Shown here: positions 56,960 to 64,000 of the stretch, piece by piece | How positions within the stretch are numbered: the stretch's first letter is position 1 | Layout of the letters: every line of letters starts with the position of its first letter | Assembly: GCF_029868625.1 (NCBI RefSeq) | Contig: NZ_JARWOJ010000232.1 | Coordinates: forward strand, 34,137-98,136 | DNA from: Nocardia neocaledoniensis | GTDB taxonomy: Bacteria; Actinomycetota; Actinomycetes; Mycobacteriales; Mycobacteriaceae | Length of the DNA: 64,000 nucleotides | Direction: 5' to 3' | The notes under the pieces: generated by a model | What the model was told of the DNA's origin: nothing | Databases searched by the model: none | Seen by the model: the letters and a program-made list of their open reading frames with translations, nothing else | Position numbers and translations under genes: made by a program

Positions 56960-58842
56960 CGCTCAGCCGAGTCCCGTTCGACGGAGTGGGAGAGGGCGTA
57001 GGCGTTCAACCGCCCGATCAGTTCGTCCGCATCCGCGGGGGAAGCGCTGGGCCGCAACCGGATCACCGCGTGCGCGCGACCGTCGCGCGCCGTGACCTCG
57101 ACCGTGCCCGTAAGCCCGGTGTCCTCGATCACCCGCGTCACCACCCGCCGAACCGCGTCGTGGATCAACGGCACCTTGTGCACCTTGCCCACGGCGGTGA
57201 CGGGGATCTCCGGGATGAGGTGGACGAACTTCGGGGCGGCGGCCGGTTCGGGTGCGTTTTCGGCGGCCCAGGACAGCAGCTGCGCCGGTTCGGCGCCGGC
57301 GCCGGGACGCAGCACGACATAAGCCGCCGGGACCTCGCCCGCGTGTCTGTCCGGACGCGCGACCACCGCGGCGGCTTCGATATCCGGATGCGCGAGCAGC
57401 GATTCCTCGACCGGTCTCGGGTCGATGTTGTGCCCGCCGCGGATGATGACGTCGCGCGCCCGTCCCGACAGCGTGACCAGTCCGGTGGCGTCGACGCGGC
57501 CCAGATCACCGGTGAGCAGCCAGCCGTCGACCACCACACCGGTGGGGTCCGGCGCCACGCCCGCCCGACCGGCGCGCAGATACCCGGGGAACACACTGGG
57601 CCCCTGGATGGCCAGCACGCCCGCCTCGCCGGGGTCGCGGTCGCCGATGGGCAGCCCGTCGTCGTCGACGCGCACCGCTTTGATCCGCTGGTAGGGCAGT
57701 CGCAGGCCCACCGTGCCCGGCTCGCTGCCGGTCATCGGCGCGAGGACGCTGACACAGGTGGCTTCGGTGAGCCCGTACCCCTCCAGCAACGGCACCCCGG
57801 TCATGGCTTCGAACGTCGTCCTGACGCGGCTGGGAAGTGGTGCCGCGCCGACGATTCCGGCCCGAAGGCTGGAGATGTCCACGTCGCCCGGCACCGGCGG
57901 CAGACCGGCGAACACGGTGGGCACCCCGGAGAACACGCTCACCCGATAGCGCTCCACGATCCGCCAGAAGTCGGCCATCGCCGCGCGGTCCCGGTAACCG
58001 AGCGGGCCGAGCGACACGACGGTCCGCCCCGCGAAGAACGGGGCGAGCGCGGTGACAAGCACCGCGTTGACATGGAACAGCGGCAATCCGGCGAGCGCCA
58101 CCGCGTCCTCGGCGAAGACGCCGTGCCGGGCCAGCGCCCAGGCGAGGTAGACCTGGTTCGCGTGGGTGTGCGGCGCGACCTTCGGAGTGCCGGTCGTCCC
58201 GCCGGTGTGGAAGTACGCCGCGATGTCCGACGGCCCCGGCATCCGGTCGAACGTCAGCTCGGCCGGTTGCCGCGCGCAGAGGTCGTCGAAATCGCCCACC
58301 CATTCCGGCGGCGGATCGGGCACGGCGCCGCCGACCGAGATGAGCACCCGCTGCCCGGGCAGCGCGGCCACGACCTCGCACGCGGTGCGCCACGTCCTGG
58401 CGTCGAGTTCCGGTGCGGGAGCCAGGATCACCCGCGCCTCGGTGAGCCGGAAGATGTCGATGATGTGCTCGGTGGCCAGCATCGGGTTGACCGGGTTGGC
58501 GATCCCGATCGCCTGGGCGCCGAACAGGGCCGCGTAGGTCGAGCCGGTATTGGGCAGGAGCAGGCCGACCACGCCGCCCGGCTCGAGACCGAGCGCCGCG
58601 TACAGGTTCGCGGCGCGGGTCACGCGGCCGAACAGTTCGGTGTACGACCACGTCTCGGGCCGATCCCACCGCTGCCCGCCCGGCAGTAGACGCAGCGCGG
58701 GTCGCTCGCCGACACGCTTCGCGGAGCGCGCGAGCAGGTCGTAGGTGCTGTTCGGGAGAGCGCGCGCGGCCAGCGGCACCGACTCGAGCCGGGCGAGTTC
58801 GGCGACGGCGGTGGCGATTCCGGGGACGGCTGCGGCGCTCAC
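56956..58842 (-). CDS. Acyl-CoA synthetase (ANL/FadD-type)
   Basis: 628 residues from a GTG whose GTGA overlaps the FAH-gene stop by four bases. Motifs: FHTGGTTGTPKVAPHTHAN (P-loop), LLEGYGLTEAT, DGWLLTGDLG, VIIRGGHNIDP (hinge) and VGKVHKVPL (catalytic Lys). The N-terminal ~60 residues extend the usual fold. It presumably activates an aromatic or aliphatic acid formed by the neighbouring ring-cleavage genes. It ends next to the convergent XRE gene, overlapping it by four bases. Confidence 0.87.
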   Translation of the reverse strand: MSAAAVPGIATAVAELARLESVPLAARALPNSTYDLLARSAKRVGERPALRLLPGGQRWDRPETWSYTELFGRVTRAANLYAALGLEPGGVVGLLLPNTGSTYAALFGAQAIGIANPVNPMLATEHIIDIFRLTEARVILAPAPELDARTWRTACEVVAALPGQRVLISVGGAVPDPPPEWVGDFDDLCARQPAELTFDRMPGPSDIAAYFHTGGTTGTPKVAPHTHANQVYLAWALARHGVFAEDAVALAGLPLFHVNAVLVTALAPFFAGRTVVSLGPLGYRDRAAMADFWRIVERYRVSVFSGVPTVFAGLPPVPGDVDISSLRAGIVGAAPLPSRVRTTFEAMTGVPLLEGYGLTEATCVSVLAPMTGSEPGTVGLRLPYQRIKAVRVDDDGLPIGDRDPGEAGVLAIQGPSVFPGYLRAGRAGVAPDPTGVVVDGWLLTGDLGRVDATGLVTLSGRARDVIIRGGHNIDPRPVEESLLAHPDIEAAAVVARPDRHAGEVPAAYVVLRPGAGAEPAQLLSWAAENAPEPAAAPKFVHLIPEIPVTAVGKVHKVPLIHDAVRRVVTRVIEDTGLTGTVEVTARDGRAHAVIRLRPSASPADADELIGRLNAYALSHSVERDSAER

Positions 58843-59708
58843 GCGTCGACCACCACGCGGTTGGTGAGCACACCGATCCGCTCGACCTCGACCTCGACCA
58901 CATCACCCGGGCGCAGGTAGCGCTCGGCGAACACCCCGGCGCCGCGCGGCGTGCCGGTGCAGATCACGTCACCGGGTTCGAGGGTTTGATAGCGGGACAG
59001 ATACGCGATCAGCTCCGGAATGGAGTGCAGGAATCCGCTCGTCCGATCATCTTGGCGCACTTCACCGTTCACCCGGGTGCGTAGCGCGAGATCGGGGGCG
59101 GCGGTGAACTCGTCGGCGGTGACCAGACAGGGCCCGAGCGGTTTGAAGGTGTCGAAGCTCTTGGCGACACCGATGGAGGCGGTCGGGTCCCCGGTCATCG
59201 CGCGGAGTTGGATGTCGCGGGCGGACACATCGTTGACGACGGTCAGCCCGGCCACATGTCCCCATGCCTCGTCGACGGGCGCGGCACTCGCCGACGTCCC
59301 GATGACGACGGCGACCTCCCCCTCATAGTCGACCTGGTCGGCCGCCACCTCGGGCAGCACGATCGACGCGACCGGTCCGGTCACCGCCGACCCGGCGCAC
59401 ACCTGCAGGTTCGGTTCGCTCGGCAGGGTCATGTCCGCTTTGCCCAGCGCGGCGAACATCTCCAGCGCCTCCGCCGCGTGGCTGCCGTAGTTCAACCCGA
59501 CGATCAGCACCTTGCCCGGTCGTGACACCGGGGAGCGCAGCGTCGCCGGATCGAGCGGCAGTTCCCGCAGCACGCGCGCGGTCCTGGCAACCTCGATCCC
59601 CGGTCCGCGCAGCAGCGCGCCCACGTCCGGGTAGGGCAGATCGAGCACGGCGAGCACGCCGGGGCGATCTTCCCTGGCAAGCCCGCTGTCGGTGGCGTAG
59701 AGACGCAT
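58839..59708 (-). CDS. Fumarylacetoacetate hydrolase-family protein
   Basis: 289 residues from ATG 59708 with GAGGAGG seven bases upstream. FAH-fold motifs: VGLNYGSHAAE, the metal-binding acid cluster in VDYEGEVAVVIG, and NDVSARDIQ. A catalytic metal-dependent hydrolase, isomerase or decarboxylase acting on ring-cleavage products is expected. It is translationally coupled to the acyl-CoA synthetase and divergent from the TetR gene, with two operators in the gap. Confidence 0.88.
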   Translation of the reverse strand: MRLYATDSGLAREDRPGVLAVLDLPYPDVGALLRGPGIEVARTARVLRELPLDPATLRSPVSRPGKVLIVGLNYGSHAAEALEMFAALGKADMTLPSEPNLQVCAGSAVTGPVASIVLPEVAADQVDYEGEVAVVIGTSASAAPVDEAWGHVAGLTVVNDVSARDIQLRAMTGDPTASIGVAKSFDTFKPLGPCLVTADEFTAAPDLALRTRVNGEVRQDDRTSGFLHSIPELIAYLSRYQTLEPGDVICTGTPRGAGVFAERYLRPGDVVEVEVERIGVLTNRVVVDA

Positions 59709-59748
59709 GTCGAACCTCCTCGTTCGCCGGCTACCCACCGGCCCGTTT

Positions 59749-59792
59749 CTCTTGATTGCCAGTTAAGAGCAGTCTTGGTCGCCAGTCAAGAG
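59749..59792. promoter_or_regulatory. Two 21-bp TetR-type operators in the FAH/TetR divergent promoter
   Basis: Operator 1 (59749-59769) is CTCTTGA-7 nt-TTAAGAG. Operator 2 (59772-59792) is GTCTTGG-7 nt-TCAAGAG. They are spaced 23 bases centre to centre. The same motif recurs twice at 60388-60441. Confidence 0.8.
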
Positions 59793-59810
59793 CGGGCATA
59801 GGGTAGCCAC

Positions 59811-60380
59811 ATGCCCAAGAATCGCCAGGAGATCCCCAAGGCCGAACGCCAGGCCGAACTGGTCGCGCAGGCGCGCGAACTCTTCATCGACAACGGCTAT
59901 CGCGGCACCAGCGTGGCGGCGGTCGGCCGGGCGGCCGGTATCGCCCCGGCGGCGGTGCACTGGTACTTCCCCACCAAGGACGACCTCTTCGCCGCCGTGA
60001 TCGCCGCCATCTTCGAGACCGAGCGCGCACAGGTCGAGGCCGACGCGACCACGGCCGGCGATCCGCGCGCCGAACTCGTCGCGCTGCTGCTGCGCATGGA
60101 GCCCTATCGCGCCCTCCATCGCGTCGCCTACGAACGGATGGCGGAGACGGCCTCCTTGCGCGCGGTCTACGAACAGATGCAGGACTGGCTCGAGCAGCGC
60201 CTGTTCGCGGCGGTCTCGCGGCGCGTGGGCGACAGCGCCGACCTGGCCTCTATCACCGACCTCGCCCATGTGCTGTTCGAAGGACTTCTGGTCAGCGTCC
60301 GCCGCCTGGATCGGCCGACCGACGAGCTGATCGAGCTGCTGATCAGCGCCCTCGCCGCCGCGGCCGTCAGCCCGAGTTGA
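59811..60380 (+). CDS. TetR-family regulator of the aromatic-type catabolic block
   Basis: 189 residues. The HTH is at ~15-60 (ELVAQARELFIDNGYRGTSVAAVGRAAGIAPAAVHWYFPTKDDLF), followed by a compact helical ligand domain. It lies between two operator pairs that flank it on both sides, so it very likely binds the CTCTTGA-N7-TCAAGAG motif and controls itself, the FAH-acyl-CoA synthetase operon and the downstream dioxygenase-monooxygenase operon. Confidence 0.87.
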   Translation: MPKNRQEIPKAERQAELVAQARELFIDNGYRGTSVAAVGRAAGIAPAAVHWYFPTKDDLFAAVIAAIFETERAQVEADATTAGDPRAELVALLLRMEPYRALHRVAYERMAETASLRAVYEQMQDWLEQRLFAAVSRRVGDSADLASITDLAHVLFEGLLVSVRRLDRPTDELIELLISALAAAAVSPS

Positions 60381-60387
60381 CCGCGGT

Positions 60388-60441
60388 CTCTTGACTTTCA
60401 TTCATGAGCGCGCCTAGCTTCTCTTGTATCGCATTCAAGAG
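60388..60441. promoter_or_regulatory. Two further 21-bp operators upstream of the dioxygenase operon
   Basis: Operator 3 (60388-60408) is CTCTTGA-7 nt-TCATGAG. Operator 4 (60421-60441) is CTCTTGT-7 nt-TCAAGAG. They lie between the TetR stop and the dioxygenase gene and match operators 1 and 2 in length and half-sites. Confidence 0.78.
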
Positions 60442-60470
60442 ATGTTCCCGGCTCAAAGGAGAGTCCGCTC

Positions 60471-60986
60471 ATGGCATCACCGGCAAAACTCGCGCACGTC
60501 GTCCTGCGGACCGGTCGGCTATCGGAGATGGTCGACTGGTACACGCAGGTCCTGGAAGGCCGCCTGGTCTTCGGCACCGACCTGCTGGCGTTCGTGACCT
60601 ACGACGAGGAGCACCACCGCGTCGCCTTCCTGGCGACCGGCGCCTCTCAGCGCCCCACCGACGCGCACTCCGGGCTGCACCACGTGGCCTTCACCTACGA
60701 CTCGCTCGGTGACCTGCTGGCCACCTACGAGCGGCTGAAGCCGGCCGGCATACAGCCGTTCTGGACCATCAACCACGGTCCGACCACCTCGATGTACTAC
60801 GAGGACCCCGACGGCAATCACATCGAATTGCAGATCGACAATTTCGCCACCGATGCGGAACTGGACGACTTCTTCGCTTCCGGCGCCTTCGCGGCCAACC
60901 CCATCGGCGTCGAGTTCGACCCCGACGATCTGGTCGCCCGCTTCGCCGCCGGTGAGCCGTTCGCCGACCTGGTGCGGCGGCCGTGA
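60471..60986 (+). CDS. VOC-superfamily extradiol-type dioxygenase or related enzyme
   Basis: 171 residues with AAAGGAGA upstream of ATG 60471. The single VOC module has the metal ligands of extradiol dioxygenases: His9 (LAHVVLRT), His70 or 71 (GLHHVAFTYDS) and Glu119 (DPDGNHIELQ). It is shorter than two-domain catechol 2,3-dioxygenases (~290-300 residues). The likely reaction is ring opening of a catechol-like intermediate, but other VOC chemistry is possible. It overlaps the FAD monooxygenase by four bases. Confidence 0.8.
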   Translation: MASPAKLAHVVLRTGRLSEMVDWYTQVLEGRLVFGTDLLAFVTYDEEHHRVAFLATGASQRPTDAHSGLHHVAFTYDSLGDLLATYERLKPAGIQPFWTINHGPTTSMYYEDPDGNHIELQIDNFATDAELDDFFASGAFAANPIGVEFDPDDLVARFAAGEPFADLVRRP

Positions 60987-62635
60987 GCGCGCCCGACCGG
61001 ACACCGGTGCTCATCGTGGGCGCCGGCCCCGTTGGCCTGGCGACAGCGTATGTCCTCGGGCGACACGGAGTTCCGAGCCTCGTGTGTGAACGGTTCGGCG
61101 GCGTCAACCCGCACCCGCGCGCGCACGTGGTGAACACGCGATCGATGGAGCTGCTGCGTTCCTGGGGCATCGCCGACGCCGTCACAGCCGACGCGGTGAC
61201 GCCGGAGTGGATGCTCAATATCGTCTGGAAGCAGACCCTGGCCGGCTCCGTGCTCGGCCGGATCGATCTCGCCGACGGCGGCCGGGATCGCATCCTGCGC
61301 CGCAGCGACGCGTCTCCCGAGATGATCACCTCGTGCGCGCAGGATCGCGTGCAGCAGCGACTGCTCGACGCACTGCGCGCTCAGGGGATGGCGACCCTGG
61401 CCTTCGAGACCGAGGTCCGCGCGGTCACCGACGTCGGGGACGAGGTCGTGGTCGAGCTGGAGTCCGCGGACGGGCACCGCATCGTGCACGCCGACTACGT
61501 CGTGGCGTCGGACGGCGCCGCGGGCACCCTGCGTGACGAGCTCGGCATCGGGATGGCGGGCCTGCCCGAGCTGGGCAGGCAGCTCAACATCTATTTCCAC
61601 GCGGACCTCTCGCCCTGGACCGACGACGATCCCGCACTGCTGATCTGGCTGATCAACGCGCGGTCGCCGGGCGTGCTCATCGGGATGGACGGCGACCATC
61701 GCTGGACCCTGAACCGGCCGTTCGACCCCGCCAGGGAATCGCTGACGGACTACACCGCCGACCGCTGTGTCGAGCTGGTGCGCACCGCGGTCGGCAGCTC
61801 CGATCTCGCCGTCGACATCCGCTCGGTGGGGACCTGGACGATGGCGGCCCGCACTGCGGCGACCTATCGGGCCGGGCGGGTCCTGCTGGCCGGCGACAGC
61901 GCCCATCAATTCCCACCGACCGGGGGGCTCGGCATGAACACCGGCCTCGCCGACGCCGACAACCTGGCTTGGAAGCTCGCCGCCGTCCTCGCAGGCTGGG
62001 CGCCGGACTCCCTGCTCGACAGCTACGAGAGCGAGCGGCGCGCGGTCGCGGTGAGCAACACCGAACACAGTGTCGCCAATGCCCTGCGCATGGTCGATGC
62101 CGGAGTGGGTCCGCTGACCGTCGAGATCGCCCAGCGGCTCGACAGCCCGGATCCAGCCGTGGCACAGCGGGAACGCGACCGGCTGGCGGCCGCGATCCCC
62201 CAGCACCGCGCGCACTTCGACGACCTCGACCAGGAACTGGCCTACGTCTACGGCGAGGACGAGATCGCCGTAGATCCGATCGGCTCCGCGATCATCGGCG
62301 CCCGGCTGCCCCACGTGTGGGCCGTGCGCGAACAGACGACGATCTCCACCCTCGACCTGCTCGGCCCGTGGTTCACCGTGATCGCCGGCGCGGCCGGATC
62401 GCCCTGGGCGACAGCGGCGGTCGAGGCGGCGGGGCCGGTGCCGGTCCGCGCCTTCGTCGTCGGCCGGGATCTCGAACTCGACCCCGGCAGGCTCGGTATC
62501 GGTTCCGCGGGCGCCGTCCTGGTACGCCCGGACGGGCACATCGCCTGGCTGACCGACCACGCGTCCGAAACGCCGGTCGCCGATCTGGCCCTCGCCCTGC
62601 GCCGGGCCCGCGGTGTCCGTGAATCCGTGTCCTGA
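60983..62635 (+). CDS. FAD-dependent aromatic hydroxylase (MhpA/PheA family)
   Basis: 550 residues from GTG 60983 (GTGA overlap). It is a group A flavoprotein hydroxylase: VLIVGAGPVGLATAYVLGRHGV (FAD site), VVASDGAAGTLRDELGI (DG motif) and LLAGDSAHQFPPTGGLGMNTG (GD motif), then a C-terminal thioredoxin-like domain. Such enzymes insert a hydroxyl ortho to a phenolic group to make the substrate for an extradiol dioxygenase, which matches the gene before it. The exact substrate is not readable. Confidence 0.88.
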   Translation: MSAPDRTPVLIVGAGPVGLATAYVLGRHGVPSLVCERFGGVNPHPRAHVVNTRSMELLRSWGIADAVTADAVTPEWMLNIVWKQTLAGSVLGRIDLADGGRDRILRRSDASPEMITSCAQDRVQQRLLDALRAQGMATLAFETEVRAVTDVGDEVVVELESADGHRIVHADYVVASDGAAGTLRDELGIGMAGLPELGRQLNIYFHADLSPWTDDDPALLIWLINARSPGVLIGMDGDHRWTLNRPFDPARESLTDYTADRCVELVRTAVGSSDLAVDIRSVGTWTMAARTAATYRAGRVLLAGDSAHQFPPTGGLGMNTGLADADNLAWKLAAVLAGWAPDSLLDSYESERRAVAVSNTEHSVANALRMVDAGVGPLTVEIAQRLDSPDPAVAQRERDRLAAAIPQHRAHFDDLDQELAYVYGEDEIAVDPIGSAIIGARLPHVWAVREQTTISTLDLLGPWFTVIAGAAGSPWATAAVEAAGPVPVRAFVVGRDLELDPGRLGIGSAGAVLVRPDGHIAWLTDHASETPVADLALALRRARGVRESVS

Positions 62636-62659
62636 CCGACTTCGTAGAAAGCCATCGAT

Positions 62660-63893
62660 GTGACCGAACATCCAGCGCCGGTAGCCCTGTCGGACCGATA
62701 CACCCGACTGACGGGCGCCGTCCATCTCACCGGTATCCAGGCGCTCGCGCGGCTGCCCTTGGAATTGCGGCGCGCCGACCTGCGCGCGGGTAGACGCACC
62801 GCCGCATTCGTCTCCGGATACGAGGGCTCGCCTCTGGCCGGCTACGACACCGAACTGGCCCGCAACGCCGCGCTGCTCGACGAGCACGACATCGTCTTCC
62901 GGCCCGGCGTCAACGAGGAGCTGGCCGCGACCGCTGTGCAGGGCACCCAGCTGGCGTCGGCGCAGGACGACAAGCGCGTCGACGGCGTCATGGCCCTCTG
63001 GTACGGCAAGTCGCCCGGACTCGACCGCGCGTCCGACGCCATCCGGCACGCCAACATGATGGGCACCCACCCCGATGGCGGCGTGCTCGCCCTCGTGGGC
63101 GACGACCCCGCGGCGAAGTCGTCGACCGTGCCCGGGGCGTCCGAGGCGCTGCTCGCCGATCTCGGCCTGCCCACGCTGTACCCGGCCGATCCCCAGGAGG
63201 CCCTGGATTTCGGGCTCCACGGAGTGGCGATGTCGCGGGCCTGCGGGCTGTGGGTCGCCATGAAGATCGCGACGAATGTGGCCGACGGATCGGGCACGGT
63301 GGATCTGGACCCCGACCGCGTCCGTCCCGTCGAACCCGACCGAACCGTCGACGGGACGGTCTACCGCCACGAGGTGACCGCGCACGTGCTGCAGCCGACG
63401 CTCGGCGTGCTCGAACGCAGCCGCGAAGGCGCGCGCCTCGAGATCGCGCGGCGCTACGCCGTGACGAACGACCTCAACCGGATCACCCACAGCGGCGTGG
63501 GTGACCGGTTGGGGATCGTCGCGGCGGGCAAGACCTTCCTCGACGTGCGCCAGGCGCTGCGCGGCCTCGGGCTCGACGACGCCGAACTGGCGGGCCGCGG
63601 TGTCCGCCTGTTGAAGCTGGGGATGATCCACCCGCTGGAACCGACCGTCGTCCGGCGCTTCGCCGAGGGGCTGGACGAGATCATCGTGGTCGAGGAGAAG
63701 CGGCCGTTCCTCGAGATCGCGATCAAGGACGTGCTCTACGGTCAGCCGGACGCGCCCGTGATCACCGGCAAGCGGCTGCCAGGGGGCGGCGCCTTCCTGC
63801 CGGTCGACGGCGAACTCGACCCCGACGTGATCGCCGCGAAGCTCGCGGGCCGGCTGACCCAGCTCGGCGGTTTTCCGTCGGTGGCGCGGTGGC
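62660..63893 (+). CDS. Indolepyruvate ferredoxin oxidoreductase-like protein, cut at the right edge
   Basis: About 411 reliable residues from GTG 62660, ending where the sequence turns into G/C runs; a nominal stop at 63937 lies in that junk. The segment GAVHLTGIQALARLPLELRRADLRAG, then FVSGYEGSPLAGYD, PGVNEELAATAVQGTQ, and ALVGDDPAAKSSTVPGASE follows the N-terminal pyrimidine-domain region of the large IorA-type 2-oxoacid oxidoreductases. The C-terminal TPP and gamma parts are missing from the window. These enzymes decarboxylate aryl-2-oxo acids to aryl-acyl-CoA, consistent with an aromatic amino-acid or aryl-acid pathway. Confidence 0.82.
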
Positions 63894-64000
63894 GGGGGGG
63901 GGGGGGGGGGGGGGCCCCCCCCCCCCCCCCGGAGTAGAGCCACCCCCCCAACTAATGAAAGGGGGCGCCCCCCACAAACAACCAAACAAACACCCCGGCG
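63894..64000. other. G/C homopolymer junk at the right edge
   Basis: A long G run directly abutting a long C run, then low-complexity C/A-rich sequence with no coding signal. It resembles the artefact inside the NRPS and probably marks a contig end. Confidence 0.8.

Overview
The window is high-GC actinobacterial DNA. A mycofactocin locus, a steroid-ring hydroxylase reductase (kshB) behind a perfect KstR box, a mycobacterial-type leucine-catabolism operon and a giant NRPS with MbtH together point to a mycolic-acid actinomycete, most likely Nocardia or a close Rhodococcus-like relative. This is inferred from gene content, not from a marker gene. No rRNA, tRNA, CRISPR array, integrase or transposase was seen.

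Left part (1-17300): the 3' end of a CoA-transferase gene; an MFS transporter followed by two small DUF202 membrane proteins; two tail-to-tail DUF1254/DUF1214 paralogues with a shared hairpin terminator; a NYN-domain protein; then a TetR gene divergent from a leucine/isovalerate operon (accD1-accA1-fadE19-maoC-citE). An acetoacetyl-CoA synthetase, a double-headed TetR and a third, Tat-exported DUF1254 lipoprotein follow.

Centre (17300-46400): everything is on the minus strand. Read in the direction of transcription it is a mycofactocin locus (mftA, a fused mftB-mftC, mftF, mftG), a GAF/winged-helix regulator, a 440-bp promoter region with a perfect 11+11 palindrome, an 18.4-kb NRPS gene, a 1023-residue protein made of two catalytically broken adenylation domains plus half a condensation domain, mbtH, and a membrane-anchored unknown protein. 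The NRPS has five complete C-A-T modules, with pocket codes read by eye as Ser, unknown, Ser, Thr, unknown. These are followed by a sixth C domain and an eroded A-domain stub, with no thioesterase. About 93 bases inside C3 (32691-32783) are runs of C and G that look like a base-calling or assembly artefact; they split what is almost certainly one gene.

Right part (46500-64000): a TetR gene and kshB; an AlkD-like DNA glycosylase; a glutamate-racemase-like protein; a ferredoxin-reductase-type flavoprotein whose 3' end has been copied twice downstream in an 88-bp tandem repeat; an SPW membrane protein with a TetR; a lipoprotein peptidase of the TAP family; a drug-type MFS exporter divergent from an XRE regulator; and an aromatic-type catabolic block (acyl-CoA synthetase, FAH hydrolase, TetR, extradiol-type dioxygenase, FAD monooxygenase, indolepyruvate oxidoreductase-like). 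Four copies of a 21-bp TetR-type operator mark that block. The last ~110 bases are again G/C homopolymer junk, so the final gene is cut and the window probably ends at a contig edge.

The most unusual items are the reduced mycofactocin locus (B-C fusion, no mftD/mftE, non-MftR regulator) and the intact gene for a tandem pseudo-adenylation protein at the end of an NRPS that lacks a release domain.
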